From Methyloprofundus sp. (GTDB lineage: Bacteria; Pseudomonadota; Gammaproteobacteria; Methylococcales; Methylomonadaceae), in assembly GCA_012960135.1 (NCBI GenBank), contig DUBW01000045.1, positions 1-64,000 of the forward strand: a DNA stretch of 64,000 bases, given 5' to 3'. The position numbers and the translations under genes were made by a program. The stretch's first letter is position 1; every line of letters begins with the position of its first letter. Shown here one piece after another: positions 48,112-58,489 of this stretch. Below the pieces are notes generated by a model. The model did no database searches. It was not told the DNA's origin and saw nothing but the letters and a program-made list of their open reading frames with translations.

Positions 48112-49175
48112 CCGATTTTATCCTGATAATTTTTTTCCACCCAATCACGGTAACCCCCTGATTGTACATTAGCAACCCAGCCTTGATTATCCAGATACCA
48201 CTGCACTGTTTTACGAATTCCCGTCTCGAATGTCTCTGCAGGCTTCCAGCCTAATTCCCGCTCAATTTTCCGGGCATCAATCGCATAACGACGATCATGT
48301 CCGAGGCGGTCAGTAACAAAGGAAATTTGCTCAGCATAACCTTGTTTATCAGCACGTGGGCAGAGCTCATCCAGCAAAGAACAGACTAGATGCACAATGT
48401 CTAAATTAGGTTTTTCATTCCAGCCGCCAACATTATAGGTTTCACCCGTAGTTCCAGCCTTTAATACCCGACGAATAGCGCTACAGTGGTCTTTTACATA
48501 CAGCCAATCGCGTATCTGCTGGCCATCACCATAGATAGGTAGTGATTTACCTGCCAGGGCATTAACAATGATTAACGGGATTAGTTTTTCCGGGAAGTGG
48601 AACGGCCCATAGTTGTTCGAACAGTTTGTCGTTAATACTGGCAGGCCATAGGTGTGGTGATAGGATCGAACCAGATGATCACTCGCTGCCTTACTCGCCG
48701 AGTAAGGACTGTTTGGCTCATAACGATGCTCTTCTGTAAAGGCAGGGTCGTCTGCCGCTAAGGAGCCATAAACTTCATCAGTAGAGACATGCAATAAACG
48801 GAAATCAGCTTTCCTAGTCCCTTCAAGCTTATTCCAGTAGGCGCGAATAGCTTCTAGTAAATGAAATGTACCGACGACATTAGTTTGCACAAAAGCTTCC
48901 GGGCCATGAATCGAACGGTCGACATGAGATTCGGCGGCAAAATTAAGCACAGCACGTGGTTGATATTTCTCCAGCAATTCAGACATTAAACCAGCATCGC
49001 CGATATCTCCCTGAGCAAAAATATGCCGATTATCTTCCTGCAACGACGCCAGGCTTTCCAGGTTTCCTGCATAGGTGAGCTTATCAATATTCACTACCGG
49101 CTCGTCATTTTCGGCTAGCCAATCCAGCACAAAGTTCGCGCCAATAAAGCCAGCCCCACCTGTTACAAAAATCAT
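48108..49175 (-). CDS. rfbB: dTDP-glucose 4,6-dehydratase
   Basis: RfbB converts dTDP-glucose to dTDP-4-keto-6-deoxyglucose. The 355-residue SDR has [53 protein letters not shown] and [13 protein letters not shown]. First gene of rfbB-D-C, with a divergent promoter region upstream shared with the CapD-like gene. Confidence 0.96.
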   Translation of the reverse strand: MIFVTGGAGFIGANFVLDWLAENDEPVVNIDKLTYAGNLESLASLQEDNRHIFAQGDIGDAGLMSELLEKYQPRAVLNFAAESHVDRSIHGPEAFVQTNVVGTFHLLEAIRAYWNKLEGTRKADFRLLHVSTDEVYGSLAADDPAFTEEHRYEPNSPYSASKAASDHLVRSYHHTYGLPVLTTNCSNNYGPFHFPEKLIPLIIVNALAGKSLPIYGDGQQIRDWLYVKDHCSAIRRVLKAGTTGETYNVGGWNEKPNLDIVHLVCSLLDELCPRADKQGYAEQISFVTDRLGHDRRYAIDARKIERELGWKPAETFETGIRKTVQWYLDNQGWVANVQSGGYRDWVEKNYQDKIG

Positions 49176-49486
49176 TATTTAAGTCCTTAATTACAATTAA
49201 CACTATTATAATGAAAATTATCTAAGCATAGTTAAAGTCATTGTGATCGTGTATTCAACAAAAAATTGTAGCATATTTTACCTACATGCTAATAAGAGCT
49301 TTTATTACCCGAAAATGCAGATAGGTGTAATCTGTGCTATTTAATTGGCACTAAAATTAGGGCGATAACAAAATTATTGCCTGGCAAAATGAATTTTATT
49401 GATTATCCATCCTTTCAATGCCAATATACATATAGCGCGGAGTACATCCCTATATTCTTACACACCAAAATTTACCGAGGCAATCA
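49176..49486. other. 311-bp divergent intergenic region
   Basis: Divergent promoters for rfbB (minus) and the CapD-like gene (plus) are expected here. AT-rich. One short inverted repeat, TAGCAT..ATGCTA around 49271-49294, could be an operator, but nothing identifies a regulator. No gene seen. Confidence 0.5.
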
Positions 49487-51328
49487 GTGTTCAAAAGTAA
49501 CTTTGCATTTAGGTCTCGCTTAACCATCGCCACCCACGATGCTTTTATGGTAGTCTGCGCATGGCTGCTATCTTTCTGGTTTCGCTTCGATTTAGATTTA
49601 ATACCCAGTGATTACCTCAACAATGCCCTAGTTTACTTGCCCTATATCGTGATTAGTCAATCCGTTATTTTCTGGTATTTTGGTTTATATAAAGGTGTCT
49701 GGCGCTTTTCCTCATTACCCGATTTAATCAGAATTTTTAAGGCTGTCTTTTTTGGTGTTTTCTTTATTGCTGGCAGCCTATTTGTTTATAACCGGCTGGC
49801 TTTTATGCCCCGCTCCGCTCTGCCACTGTATGCCAGTTTTTTATTATTATTTTTAAGCATTCCGCGTTTGTTTTACCGCTATTATAAAGACTGGGTAAAA
49901 CATGAAGCCGCTACCCAGCGTGCACTGATTATAGGCGCAGGTGCCGCAGGAGAAATGCTGGCCAGAGATTTATTACAGGATGAGATCTCCTTATTACCTA
50001 TTGCCTTTGTTGATGATGATAAAAGGAAGAAAGGACGGTCGATACGTGGTCTACAGGTACTCTTTGATACTAGCCTGATCGCTGAATATACCGCCAAACT
50101 GAATGCCGATATTATTCTGATCGCCATCCCCTCGGCATCAGATATAGAAATGCGGCGCATGGTCGAGGTTTGTGAACGTGCACAGGTTCCTTTTAAGACA
50201 TTACCTTCTGTAAAAGAGCTGCTTTCTAATACAGTTTCCAAAGGAAATTTAAGGGATGTTGCCATCGATGATATTTTGGGTCGCGAACCGGTCAACCTGA
50301 ACTGGTCGCAAATTAAATCCAGCTTATCAGGTAAGAGAATTTTAATTACCGGTGGTGGTGGCTCAATTGGTTCCGAACTTTGCCGTCAATTGGCCCGGGT
50401 TTCTCCTGAAGCATTAATCATTTATGAACATTCTGAATATAATCTATATCAAATCCACACATCATTACGCAAAGGCTTTCCAGATTTAGTACTTCGCACA
50501 ATCTTAGGCGATGTCGTTGATAGAACCGCTGTAGAAGAGCTCATTCGCAATGAAAAGCCTGAAGTTATTTTTCATGCGGCAGCTTATAAACATGTGCCGC
50601 TATTAGAAGAGCAGGTGCTTGCCGCTGTTACTAATAATTTAATAGGCACAAAGAATGTCGCCGAAGTGGCGCTTGCTGAAAATGTTGAGCGTTTTATATT
50701 AATTTCTACCGATAAAGCCGTTAATCCCAGCAATATTATGGGGGCTACCAAACGCGCAGCAGAAATATTATGCCAAAACCTGAATACTCTGGCCGAACAC
50801 ACCTCTTTTATAACCGTCCGCTTTGGTAATGTCTTAGACTCAGCCGGTAGTGTTGTGCCGCTCTTTAGAGAGCAGATTAAAGCCGGTGGTCCGGTTACCG
50901 TCACGCACCCTGATGTGACCCGTTTTTTCATGACTATACCCGAAGCCTGTCGGCTTATTATGAATGCAGAAGCTGTTGGTTCGGGTGGTGAAATCTATGT
51001 CCTGGATATGGGTAAAGCAATAAAAATTAGCTACCTGGCGGAACAAATGATTCAGCTCAGTGGCCTAAGCGTAGGTTCAGATATTAAAATTGAATATATA
51101 GGTTTGCGTGCCGGAGAGAAATTACACGAAGAACTGTTCCATGAACAAGAGCAACTTCTAGGCACCGGATTTGAAAAACTCTTTTTAGCACAAGCACGCC
51201 GCTACGAGCAAGATGTCTGGGAGCAACAAATGGAAGGCTTACTCGTAGCGTGCAAAAACCGTCAGTCTGCAGCTATTCTGGAGCAATTAAAACAGCTAGT
51301 TCCTGAGTTTAATACTGCGGATGAATAA
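49487..51328 (+). CDS. Membrane-bound UDP-sugar 4,6-dehydratase (CapD/WbpM/PglF-like)
   Basis: 613 residues. Four or five N-terminal membrane helices (about 12-130), a first Rossmann unit RALIIGAGAAGEMLARDLLQ, and a catalytic SDR unit with ILITGGGGSIGSELCRQLAR, HAAAYKHVPLLEEQ and STDKAVNPSNIMGATKRAAE. In the last motif Met replaces the usual Tyr (MxxxK), as in inverting UDP-GlcNAc 4,6-dehydratases. It starts the sugar for O-antigen or glycan synthesis. GTG start at 49487 with GAGG 7 bases before it. Confidence 0.92.
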   Translation: MFKSNFAFRSRLTIATHDAFMVVCAWLLSFWFRFDLDLIPSDYLNNALVYLPYIVISQSVIFWYFGLYKGVWRFSSLPDLIRIFKAVFFGVFFIAGSLFVYNRLAFMPRSALPLYASFLLLFLSIPRLFYRYYKDWVKHEAATQRALIIGAGAAGEMLARDLLQDEISLLPIAFVDDDKRKKGRSIRGLQVLFDTSLIAEYTAKLNADIILIAIPSASDIEMRRMVEVCERAQVPFKTLPSVKELLSNTVSKGNLRDVAIDDILGREPVNLNWSQIKSSLSGKRILITGGGGSIGSELCRQLARVSPEALIIYEHSEYNLYQIHTSLRKGFPDLVLRTILGDVVDRTAVEELIRNEKPEVIFHAAAYKHVPLLEEQVLAAVTNNLIGTKNVAEVALAENVERFILISTDKAVNPSNIMGATKRAAEILCQNLNTLAEHTSFITVRFGNVLDSAGSVVPLFREQIKAGGPVTVTHPDVTRFFMTIPEACRLIMNAEAVGSGGEIYVLDMGKAIKISYLAEQMIQLSGLSVGSDIKIEYIGLRAGEKLHEELFHEQEQLLGTGFEKLFLAQARRYEQDVWEQQMEGLLVACKNRQSAAILEQLKQLVPEFNTADE

Positions 51329-51358
51329 CTATTTATTTTCCCAGGAATCATTTCCCAG

Positions 51359-52303
51359 ATGAGTTCACACCCCTGCTGTGTTTATCTTGGTGATGATTTA
51401 GCCCGCTATGGCTTTGCCAACGATCATCCGTTCGGCCCTATGCGCCATCAGGTCTTTGCACAAGAATTCTATCGCCAATCGCTACAGGAAAAAGTCGATA
51501 TTTTAGTGCCACAATCAATAAATCAGAATATCCTGGAATTATTTCACAACCATGAATATGTCGAGCAGGTAAAACAACAATCAATACTGGGCACTGGTTA
51601 TTTAGATCAGGGCGACACCCCAGCATTTATAGGCATGTACGAAGCTGCCTCATTCGTGGTAGGGACAGTCTGTGACGCAATAGACCGCATTATGCGCAAG
51701 GAATACCAGCGCTCATTTATCCCCATTGCAGGCTTACATCATGCACGACGGCACATTGCAGCTGGCTTCTGTGTATTTAACGATTGTGGTGTGGCTGTCG
51801 AATACCTGCGCCACCAGCATAATATTCAGCGCATTGCCTATGTTGATATCGATGCCCATCATGGCGACGGGGTATTCTACAGCTTTGAAGATGACCCTGA
51901 GCTTATCTTTGCTGACCTGCATGAAGATGGCCACTTCCTATACCCGGGTACAGGTGCGGCAACGGAAACAGGTAAAGGCAAAGCCATCGGCACAAAACTC
52001 AATATCCCCATGCCACCCCATGCAGATGATAATGCTTTTATGCAGGCATGGGAATCTGTTGAAGAGTTCTTATTAAAACACGGCGCTGATTTTATTCTTT
52101 TGCAGTGTGGAGCCGATAGTATTAAAGGTGATCCAATTACGCATATGGAATACACTGAACAAGCACATGCGCATGCCACAAAACGACTGAGCGCACTAGC
52201 AGACCAACTGTGCCAGGGTAGATTAATCGCCATGGGCGGCGGTGGCTATAATCACCAGAATATCGCTAAAACCTGGGCAGCAGTAGTGGCAAGTATGGTC
52301 TAG
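51359..52303 (+). CDS. Histone deacetylase family protein (AcuC/APAH-like)
   Basis: 314 residues with HDAC motifs: PMRHQVFAQEF at the N-terminus, LHHARRHIAAGFCVFNDCGV (catalytic His pair), YVDIDAHHGDGVFYSFED (zinc Asp/His), LQCGADSIKGDP and AMGGGGYNHQNIAKTWA (Tyr). Bacterial members deacetylate acetyl-polyamines or acetyl-CoA synthetase; which applies here is open. It follows the dehydratase by 30 bp and a terminator-like hairpin follows it. Confidence 0.92.
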   Translation: MSSHPCCVYLGDDLARYGFANDHPFGPMRHQVFAQEFYRQSLQEKVDILVPQSINQNILELFHNHEYVEQVKQQSILGTGYLDQGDTPAFIGMYEAASFVVGTVCDAIDRIMRKEYQRSFIPIAGLHHARRHIAAGFCVFNDCGVAVEYLRHQHNIQRIAYVDIDAHHGDGVFYSFEDDPELIFADLHEDGHFLYPGTGAATETGKGKAIGTKLNIPMPPHADDNAFMQAWESVEEFLLKHGADFILLQCGADSIKGDPITHMEYTEQAHAHATKRLSALADQLCQGRLIAMGGGGYNHQNIAKTWAAVVASMV

Positions 52304-52343
52304 CAATAATATAGCACACAACTGCTTTGCTATATAGTTACAG

Positions 52344-52363
52344 AAAAAAGCTAACGCTTTTTT
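52344..52363 (+). terminator. Probable rho-independent terminator after the HDAC-like gene
   Basis: AAAAAAGC TAAC GCTTTTTT forms an 8-bp stem with a 4-base loop ending in a T-run, 40 bp after the stop. The symmetry lets it work in either direction. Stem is AT-rich, so strength is uncertain. Confidence 0.55.
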
Positions 52364-52432
52364 ACTCCCTGTATTTTACTGAAATCGTTATAGAAGGTTT
52401 ATACCTCACACATCAAATAATGAGAATTGATA

Positions 52433-53041
52433 ATGAAACAACTACATAGAAAAGACTTATTCGGCTGGTCGGAATTTAATCAGGAGCGAAACCTGGATTT
52501 TCACAGTGTGCTGTGGGTTCGTAAATCGGGTAATGCGTTAATTGATCCCTTGCCTCTGTCAGATCATGACCTAATGCATTTACAATCATTAGGCGGCGCA
52601 AGTATTATCATTGTTAGCAATAGTGATCATTGCCGTGATGCAGAAAATATTGCAGTACAAACAGGGGCAAAAATTGTCGGCCCGGCAGGGGAGCAAGAGA
52701 ATTTTCCCATCGACTGTGATCGCTGGATTGCAGATAATGAGGAAATTGTACCCGGGCTGATCGCATATCAACTCGAAGGCTCAAAAACACCGGGAGAACT
52801 CGCTTTAGTTCTAGAAAATAGTACACTCATAACAGGCGATTTAATCCGCTCGCATATTGCCGGTGAATTATGCCTGCTACCCACTGCAAAACTAAGTGAC
52901 CTTGCTCTAGCTCATAAATCATTAGCTCGACTTGCCGATTTACCAAGCATTGATACCGTATTAACCGGTGATGGCTGGCCGGTTTTTAAGCATGGAAATG
53001 CCGCTTTACAGCAATTGCTAGAAGCGCAAATGAAACATTAA
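52433..53041 (+). CDS. MBL-fold hydrolase-like protein, degenerate metal site
   Basis: 202 residues similar to metallo-beta-lactamase-fold proteins: beta strands SVLWVRKSGNALIDPLPL, a helix with SNSDHCRDAENIAVQTGAKI, then LALVLENSTLITGDLIRSHI and DTVLTGDGWPVFKHG. The usual HxHxDH is reduced to NSDHCRD, so at most a partial metal site remains. ATG at 52433 preferred to a TTG two codons upstream. Its end overlaps the last codon of the broken ilvA (4 bp, convergent). Confidence 0.75.
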   Translation: MKQLHRKDLFGWSEFNQERNLDFHSVLWVRKSGNALIDPLPLSDHDLMHLQSLGGASIIIVSNSDHCRDAENIAVQTGAKIVGPAGEQENFPIDCDRWIADNEEIVPGLIAYQLEGSKTPGELALVLENSTLITGDLIRSHIAGELCLLPTAKLSDLALAHKSLARLADLPSIDTVLTGDGWPVFKHGNAALQQLLEAQMKH

Positions 53042-54514
53042 ACCTGTCCGCCAGTGAACAGCTGGTATGCAGGGTTGCTAGTTTCCTCAGTATAAACAAA
53101 GCCTAAAGTGTCAAAGCAAAGCTGCCTGCTCGGATTTTTCTAATTGTATACCGATCAATACCTTGCCAAAAGCAGCGCCATGATTCCGGTAATGAAATAA
53201 ACTGATATTCCATTGACTGCCTAAAGAGCTGAGAAAGCGGAGCAATGCACCGGGTCGCTCGGGAAATTGCAGGCTGTAAATTACTTCATTGGTCGCAATG
53301 GGGGCGTGACCACCCACCATATAACGAACATGCTCTTTAGCCAGTTCATTATGAGTCATATCGATCACGGCAAAGCCATTATCCTGTAACTGACTCATGA
53401 TCTCCGGCTTATCCGTTTCTATCCCGCTACTGGAAATACCAGCAAATATTTGCGCCGATCCAGCATCAAAGTAGCGATAATTAAACTCGGTAATACTGCG
53501 CTTACCTAATAGCTTGCAAAAAGCCAGAAAACTACCTGGCTGCTCGGGAATAGTCACTGCCAATAATATTTCCCGATGTTCACCAACTTGAGTTCGTTCA
53601 GCCACATAGCGCAAGCGATCAAAATTTATATTCGCGCCGCTCTCAATCGCCACTAGTGCTTTATCGGCAATCCCTTCTCTTTCAATATATTTCTTTAAGC
53701 CGGCTACAGCAAGTGCACCTGCAGGCTCAGAAACCGATCGGGTATCATCAAAAATATCCTTGATGGCGGCGCAAATCTCATCGGTATTGACGGTAATTAC
53801 TTCATCTACAAACAGTCTCGCCAGACGAAATGTCTCCTTACCAACCTGCTTTAAGGTTACGCGCTTATTCGCTTTTAGCGCCTGATTTAAACAATCGGCA
53901 TCATCAGGTTCGACTCCGATAATCTTAATATCAGGATGGACAAATTTTGCATACACCGCTATCCCGGAGATTAAACCACCACCGACCGGAACAAAAATAG
54001 CGTCTATGACATCCGTTTTCTGGCGCAGTATTTCCATCACTACAGTGCCTTGCCCGGCTATGACATCCGGGTCATCAAAAGGATGCACAAAGGTCATGTT
54101 TTTTTTGTTTTTCTAGTTCTCTGGCATGTGTATAAGCATCATCAAATGAATCACCAAACAAGACTACTTTCGCTCCCCAGGAGCGCACCGAATTCACTTT
54201 AATTTCCGGGGTTGTTTTAGGCATGACAATCAGAGCATTAATACCCAGCTTGTTGGATGACAAGGCTACACCTTGCGCATGATTTCCCGCAGATGCAGCA
54301 ATAACACCCTGCCGTTTTTCCTGCTCACTGAGAAAGACTATTTTGTTATACGCACCACGTAATTTAAAAGAGAAAACCGGTTGCAGGTCTTCCCGTTTCA
54401 AGTAGACCTCATTATTAAAGCGCTTGGATAAGGCAGGCGCGTAATCCAGCGGGCTTTCTGCTGCAACATCATACACTTTAGCGCGTAATATTTTTCTATG
54501 TATTTTTGGCTCAT
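53038..54514 (-). pseudogene. ilvA: Threonine deaminase (ilvA), two frameshifts
   Basis: The catalytic PLP domain starts at ATG 54514 (MSQKYIEKILRAKVYDVAAE) and carries QPVFSFKLRGAYNKIVFLSE with the PLP Lys, and SAGNHAQGVALSSNKL. At an A8 run (54099-54106, T on plus) one extra A shifts the frame; seven would read EKQKNMTFVHPFDDPDV. The second frame covers the rest of the PLP domain and two ACT-like domains to EKSEQAALL; near 53116 an extra base breaks it, and the correct end FDTLGFVYTEETSNPAYQLF, then TGGQV, is in the third frame, stopping at 53038. Two lesions make a functional enzyme unlikely. Confidence 0.85.
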
Positions 54515-54636
54515 TAGTTAAGGTGATACAATCTCATATTCTTTAGTTTACAACGTAATACCCAATAACCAGGTAAATATCATGCTATTTTTCTATGCAT
54601 TAAATCGTAACCCGCATAAATAATACTAAAATACAG

Positions 54637-55215
54637 CATATTTCCTGTGTCATCATCGATAAAAATGCAGCGGCAACGCTGAACCAGGCGCTAGATGCTT
54701 TAGTCAATTTTACAGACATTGTTATCTACAGTAATGGTTCCACAGATAGCACCGAAGATATTGCACTCAACTATGCAAATGTAAATCTGGTGCAAGGTGA
54801 ATTTATCGGGTTTGGTCCGAGCAAAACAAGGCAGCTACCTATGCTAAAAATAATTGGATACTATCTTTCGTGAGAACTACTATCAGTCGATAAACATTAA
54901 GTATTGCTGGGGCAAGGACATATTATCCAGAATCTATAATAAGAACAAACCTGCCTTTACTGATAAAGAAGTGCATGAAAGTATCTTTACCGATGGCTTT
55001 AATATTAGTCCTATTGAGCGTCTTATAAAACATTGTCCCTATTCCATGATGAGCGATTTCATTATCAAACTGGATCGATACTCCACTTTGTATGCAAAGG
55101 ACAATGTTGGTACAAAACCAGCTACCCCGGCTTACTGACCGCCTTCTCTCATATAGCTATGCCGCTTTATAAGCATATGAAGTTATATGAAATGAACAAA
55201 CCACTGGACTCATGA
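54637..55215 (+). pseudogene. LPS-core glycosyltransferase (GT2, WaaE/LgtF-like), broken
   Basis: Pieces of one family protein appear in order but in different frames: HISCVIIDKNAAATLNQALD, DIVIYSNGSTDSTEDIA, NLVQGEFIGFGPSK; then in another frame NKAATYAKNNWILSF; then, after loss of the central part with the DxD region, YYQSINIKYCWGKDILSRIY, VHESIFTDGFNISPIERLIK, SDFIIKLDRYSTLYAKDNVG; and finally AFSHIAMPLYKHMKLYEMNK. No start codon is in frame with the first part. These transferases add sugars to heptose in LPS core. Confidence 0.85.
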
Positions 55216-55401
55216 ATATATTATTGACGAGGCACGACAAAATTGGCGATTTTATAACCATTTTGCCAATGTTAAAGACGGGCAACAATCATTGATTCAG
55301 AAAAACAGGTCCACTTTGAAGTAGCGCAAAATTATGGGCAAGACTTTTACCAAATCGTAGAGAACAAACTAATCACGCTGTGTAGTAAACCTTCAGTATA
55401 A
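55212..55401 (+). pseudogene. Heptosyltransferase (GT9) remnant
   Basis: ATG at 55212 gives MNILLTRHDKIGDFITILPM, then LKTGNNH and a stop. This is the characteristic N-terminus of GT9 heptosyltransferases (MNILLIRHDKIGDxVLTLPM). A second short frame (IIDSEKQVHFEVAQNYGQDF, then YQIVENKLITLCSKPSV) may be the C-terminal tail. The 250 or so central residues are missing, so it is a deletion remnant, 34 bp before gmhA. Confidence 0.75.
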
Positions 55402-55435
55402 TATTCACACCCGACAATAAACAACCGAGATTCTA

Positions 55436-56011
55436 ATGCCGACAGCAGCCAACGATTTTTCTGATGTTATTCAGGAACACCAGCAAGTTTTTAGTCAATT
55501 ATCTGGCTACTCGCCACTGATTACTGCCGCATCCAAGCTGATTATCAGCACCCTGATATCCGGTCACAAAATCCTGCTCTGTGGTAACGGCGGTAGTGCC
55601 GCTGATTGTCAGCATTTTGCTGCTGAACTGGTTATTCGCTACCATAAAAATCGCCGCGCCTATCCAGCTATTGCCCTAACTACCGACACTTCGATCCTGA
55701 CCGCGCATCCCAATGACTTTAGCTTTGATAGCTTGTTTTCCCGCCAGGTAGAAGCACTGGGTTCTGAAGGTGACTGTTTGATTGCATTTTCAACTTCAGG
55801 TAATAGTGAAAATATTATTCAGGCGAGCATCAGTGCCAAACAGCAAAACATGTCGGTTATTGGTTTAATGGGAGGAGATGGTGGCCGCTTAAAGCCTCTG
55901 GTGGATATGCCTATTATTGTTCCATCAACCACCACAGCCCGTATTCAAGAAGCGCATATGCTGATTTACCACTGGTGGTGCGAAATGCTCGACGAGGTTG
56001 CAGATGATTAG
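55436..56011 (+). CDS. gmhA: Sedoheptulose-7-phosphate isomerase (phosphoheptose isomerase)
   Basis: GmhA converts sedoheptulose-7-phosphate to D-glycero-D-manno-heptose-7-phosphate, the first step to ADP-heptose. The 191-residue SIS protein has LLCGNGGSAADCQHFAAELV, ALTTDTSILTAHPND, and the C-terminal HMLIYHWWCEMLDE. It overlaps hldE by 8 bp. First intact gene after two broken LPS-core transferases. Confidence 0.95.
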   Translation: MPTAANDFSDVIQEHQQVFSQLSGYSPLITAASKLIISTLISGHKILLCGNGGSAADCQHFAAELVIRYHKNRRAYPAIALTTDTSILTAHPNDFSFDSLFSRQVEALGSEGDCLIAFSTSGNSENIIQASISAKQQNMSVIGLMGGDGGRLKPLVDMPIIVPSTTTARIQEAHMLIYHWWCEMLDEVADD

Positions 56012-57425
56012 TGAAATCCCGGGCTTTAAAGGCTTAAATATTCTGGTCGTCGGTGACCTGATGCTCGATTATTACTGGTCTGGACAAACCACTCGCGTAT
56101 CCCCGGAAGCACCTGTACCTATCGTTAAGGTAGGCAAGAAAGAAGCGCGTGCCGGTGGAGCCGGTAATGTCGCTTTAAATATTGCTTCCTTAGCTGCCAA
56201 TGTAACACTATTAGGCATCGTTGGTGATGATAATGAAGCCCTAGAGTTGCAGAATTTACTGGAAAAAAAAGGCGTGATGTGTGATTTCATTACCAGCAAT
56301 CATGCGCCTACGACGTGCAAATTACGCATAGTTGCCCAACACCAGCAGCTGATCCGCCTGGATTTTGAGGAGTCGTTAATTGATTTCGACTATTCAGAAT
56401 TATTGGCTCATTATAAAAAAGCCCTGGCAACAGCTGATGTGGTTATCTTCTCGGACTATGCCAAAGGCGTTTTAGAGCATATTCCACAATTACTTGAACT
56501 CGCCAATAAACACGGTGTAAAAAGCTTTGTAGATCCTAAAGGCACTGATTTCTCTCGTTATCAGGGTGCGACTTTAATTACCCCTAACCGCGCTGAATTT
56601 CAGGCAGTGGTGGGTGTCTGCAATGATAGTGAGCAAATTATCAGCAAAGGGCAAGCCCTACTCGCGCAACACAATATTGAGGCCTTGCTGGTTACCTTAA
56701 GTGAACATGGTATGGCATTAATTAAACAGTCATCCAGCCATTTTCTACCCACCCATGCGCGTGAAGTCTTCGATGTGACTGGCGCCGGAGATACCGTGAT
56801 AGCCAGTATGGCATTAGGTGTTGCCTCTGGCCTAGGCTTACAACATGCCATGCACCTGGCTAATATGGCTGCAGGGATAGTGGTCGGTAAATTTGGCACA
56901 TCGACTGTTTCCAGCCATGAACTGAATCGCGCATTACATGGCGATAAGGAAAATATTAGTGGCGTAGTGACAGAAGATGAATTGCTCAATGAAATCAACT
57001 TTGCCCAGCAAAGTGGTGAAAAAGTGGTGATGACCAATGGCTGCTTTGATATTCTCCATGCCGGACATGTCGCCTATCTTGAACAAGCCAGGCTACTAGG
57101 TGATCGTCTGGTAGTTGCCATCAATTCTGATGCATCGGTACAGCAATTAAAAGGCAAATCACGCCCGATTAATAAATTGGCAGACCGTATGACGATTATC
57201 GCAGCACTCGGGTGCGTGGATTGGGTGATTCCATTCTTTGAAGAGACACCTGAACGTATTTATAATAAATTTTTGCCCGATGTACTGGTAAAAGGTGGCG
57301 ACTATAAGCCCGAAGATGTAGTCGGGGGAGAAGCCGTAATCAAGGCAGGCGGCAAAGTAAAAATCCTGGATTTTGTCGATGGCAAATCTACCACGACAAC
57401 CATAGAACGTATTAAAAACCAGTAA
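56004..57425 (+). CDS. hldE: Bifunctional heptose-7-phosphate kinase / heptose-1-phosphate adenylyltransferase
   Basis: 473 residues with two domains. The N-terminal PfkB-like kinase has [36 protein letters not shown] and [16 protein letters not shown]. The C-terminal nucleotidyltransferase begins at about 340 ([20 protein letters not shown]) with the HxGH motif. The ATG at 56004 is preferred: GAGG precedes it, and it overlaps the gmhA stop. Product is ADP-D-glycero-D-manno-heptose. Confidence 0.96.
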   Translation: MISEIPGFKGLNILVVGDLMLDYYWSGQTTRVSPEAPVPIVKVGKKEARAGGAGNVALNIASLAANVTLLGIVGDDNEALELQNLLEKKGVMCDFITSNHAPTTCKLRIVAQHQQLIRLDFEESLIDFDYSELLAHYKKALATADVVIFSDYAKGVLEHIPQLLELANKHGVKSFVDPKGTDFSRYQGATLITPNRAEFQAVVGVCNDSEQIISKGQALLAQHNIEALLVTLSEHGMALIKQSSSHFLPTHAREVFDVTGAGDTVIASMALGVASGLGLQHAMHLANMAAGIVVGKFGTSTVSSHELNRALHGDKENISGVVTEDELLNEINFAQQSGEKVVMTNGCFDILHAGHVAYLEQARLLGDRLVVAINSDASVQQLKGKSRPINKLADRMTIIAALGCVDWVIPFFEETPERIYNKFLPDVLVKGGDYKPEDVVGGEAVIKAGGKVKILDFVDGKSTTTTIERIKNQ

Positions 57426-57435
57426 AACATATTAA

Positions 57436-57496
57436 TGTAGGTCGCGGTTTTAACCCGCCACTAATAAGCAGTAGCGGGTTAAAACCACGACCTACA
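57436..57496. repeat. Dispersed hairpin repeat between hldE and hldD
   Basis: TGTAGGTCGCGGTTTTAACC then CGC (57436-57458) pairs with GCGGGTTAAAACCACGACC then TACA (57474-57496), 22 of 23 positions, with a 15-base loop. The most perfect long member of the family in this window. It lies inside the heptose operon, so it is probably transcribed. Confidence 0.88.
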
Positions 57497-57544
57497 ACTC
57501 TGTACATATTTTTTCTAACACGCATAACACCAAGGCTAATACCC

Positions 57545-58489
57545 ATGATTATTGTCACAGGCGGCGCTGGATTTATCGGCAGCAATATTGTTAAAACCCT
57601 CAATCAGCAAGGACGCACAGATATTATTATTGTTGATGATCTAACCGATGGGACAAAATTCCGCAATATTGTGGACTGTGATATTGCCGATTACTGGGAT
57701 CAAGACGATTTTCTTAGCAGAATCCAGACCAAGACTGGCTTACCTAATATAGATGTAATTTTTCATGAAGGTGCCTGCTCCTCAACAACAGAGTGGGATG
57801 GAAAATACATGATGCAGAATAATTATGAGTTCTCCAAAAGCTTATTACACTACTGCCTGGATCACTCTATCGCCTTTATTTATGCCTCCTCTGCCGCAAC
57901 CTATGGTACCACCAAACAGTTTACTGAGAGCCCTGAATATGAAGGCCCGCTCAATGTCTATGGCTATTCAAAATGGCAGTTTGATCAATATGTGCGCAAC
58001 CTAAATTTAGGTAACCAAAGCCAGGTTGTAGGGTTACGCTATTTTAATGTTTACGGTCCCAGAGAACAGCATAAAGGCAGTATGGCCAGTGTTGCTTTTC
58101 ACCTACATAATCAATTACTCAACGGTGAAAGTCCCAAGCTTTTTAAAGGCTGTGATGGTTATGAAGATGGTGGGCAGTTGCGTGATTTTATCTATATCGA
58201 TGATGTTGTCGCTGTTAACCTCTGGCTGTTTAAAAATCCTCAGGTCAATGGCATTTTTAATGTCGGTACCGGCAACGCTCAATCATTTAAAGATGTTGCC
58301 GATGCCGTTATAGAATTCCACCAGAAAGGCCAGATTGAATATATTCCTTTTCCTGAGCATCTAAAAGGCAGCTATCAAAGTTATACTCAAGCAGATATGA
58401 ATAAGCTGCGTGAGGCTGGTTATAATGCTTCATTTAAAACAGTACAGGAAGGGGTTGCCTTGTATTTGGCGTGGTTGAGCAGAGATTAA
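57545..58489 (+). CDS. hldD: ADP-L-glycero-D-manno-heptose 6-epimerase
   Basis: HldD inverts C6 of ADP-heptose, the last step in making the core heptose donor. The 314-residue SDR has [39 protein letters not shown], the catalytic [15 protein letters not shown] and [20 protein letters not shown]. It is separated from hldE by a hairpin repeat. Completes gmhA-hldE-hldD. Confidence 0.96.
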   Translation: MIIVTGGAGFIGSNIVKTLNQQGRTDIIIVDDLTDGTKFRNIVDCDIADYWDQDDFLSRIQTKTGLPNIDVIFHEGACSSTTEWDGKYMMQNNYEFSKSLLHYCLDHSIAFIYASSAATYGTTKQFTESPEYEGPLNVYGYSKWQFDQYVRNLNLGNQSQVVGLRYFNVYGPREQHKGSMASVAFHLHNQLLNGESPKLFKGCDGYEDGGQLRDFIYIDDVVAVNLWLFKNPQVNGIFNVGTGNAQSFKDVADAVIEFHQKGQIEYIPFPEHLKGSYQSYTQADMNKLREAGYNASFKTVQEGVALYLAWLSRD

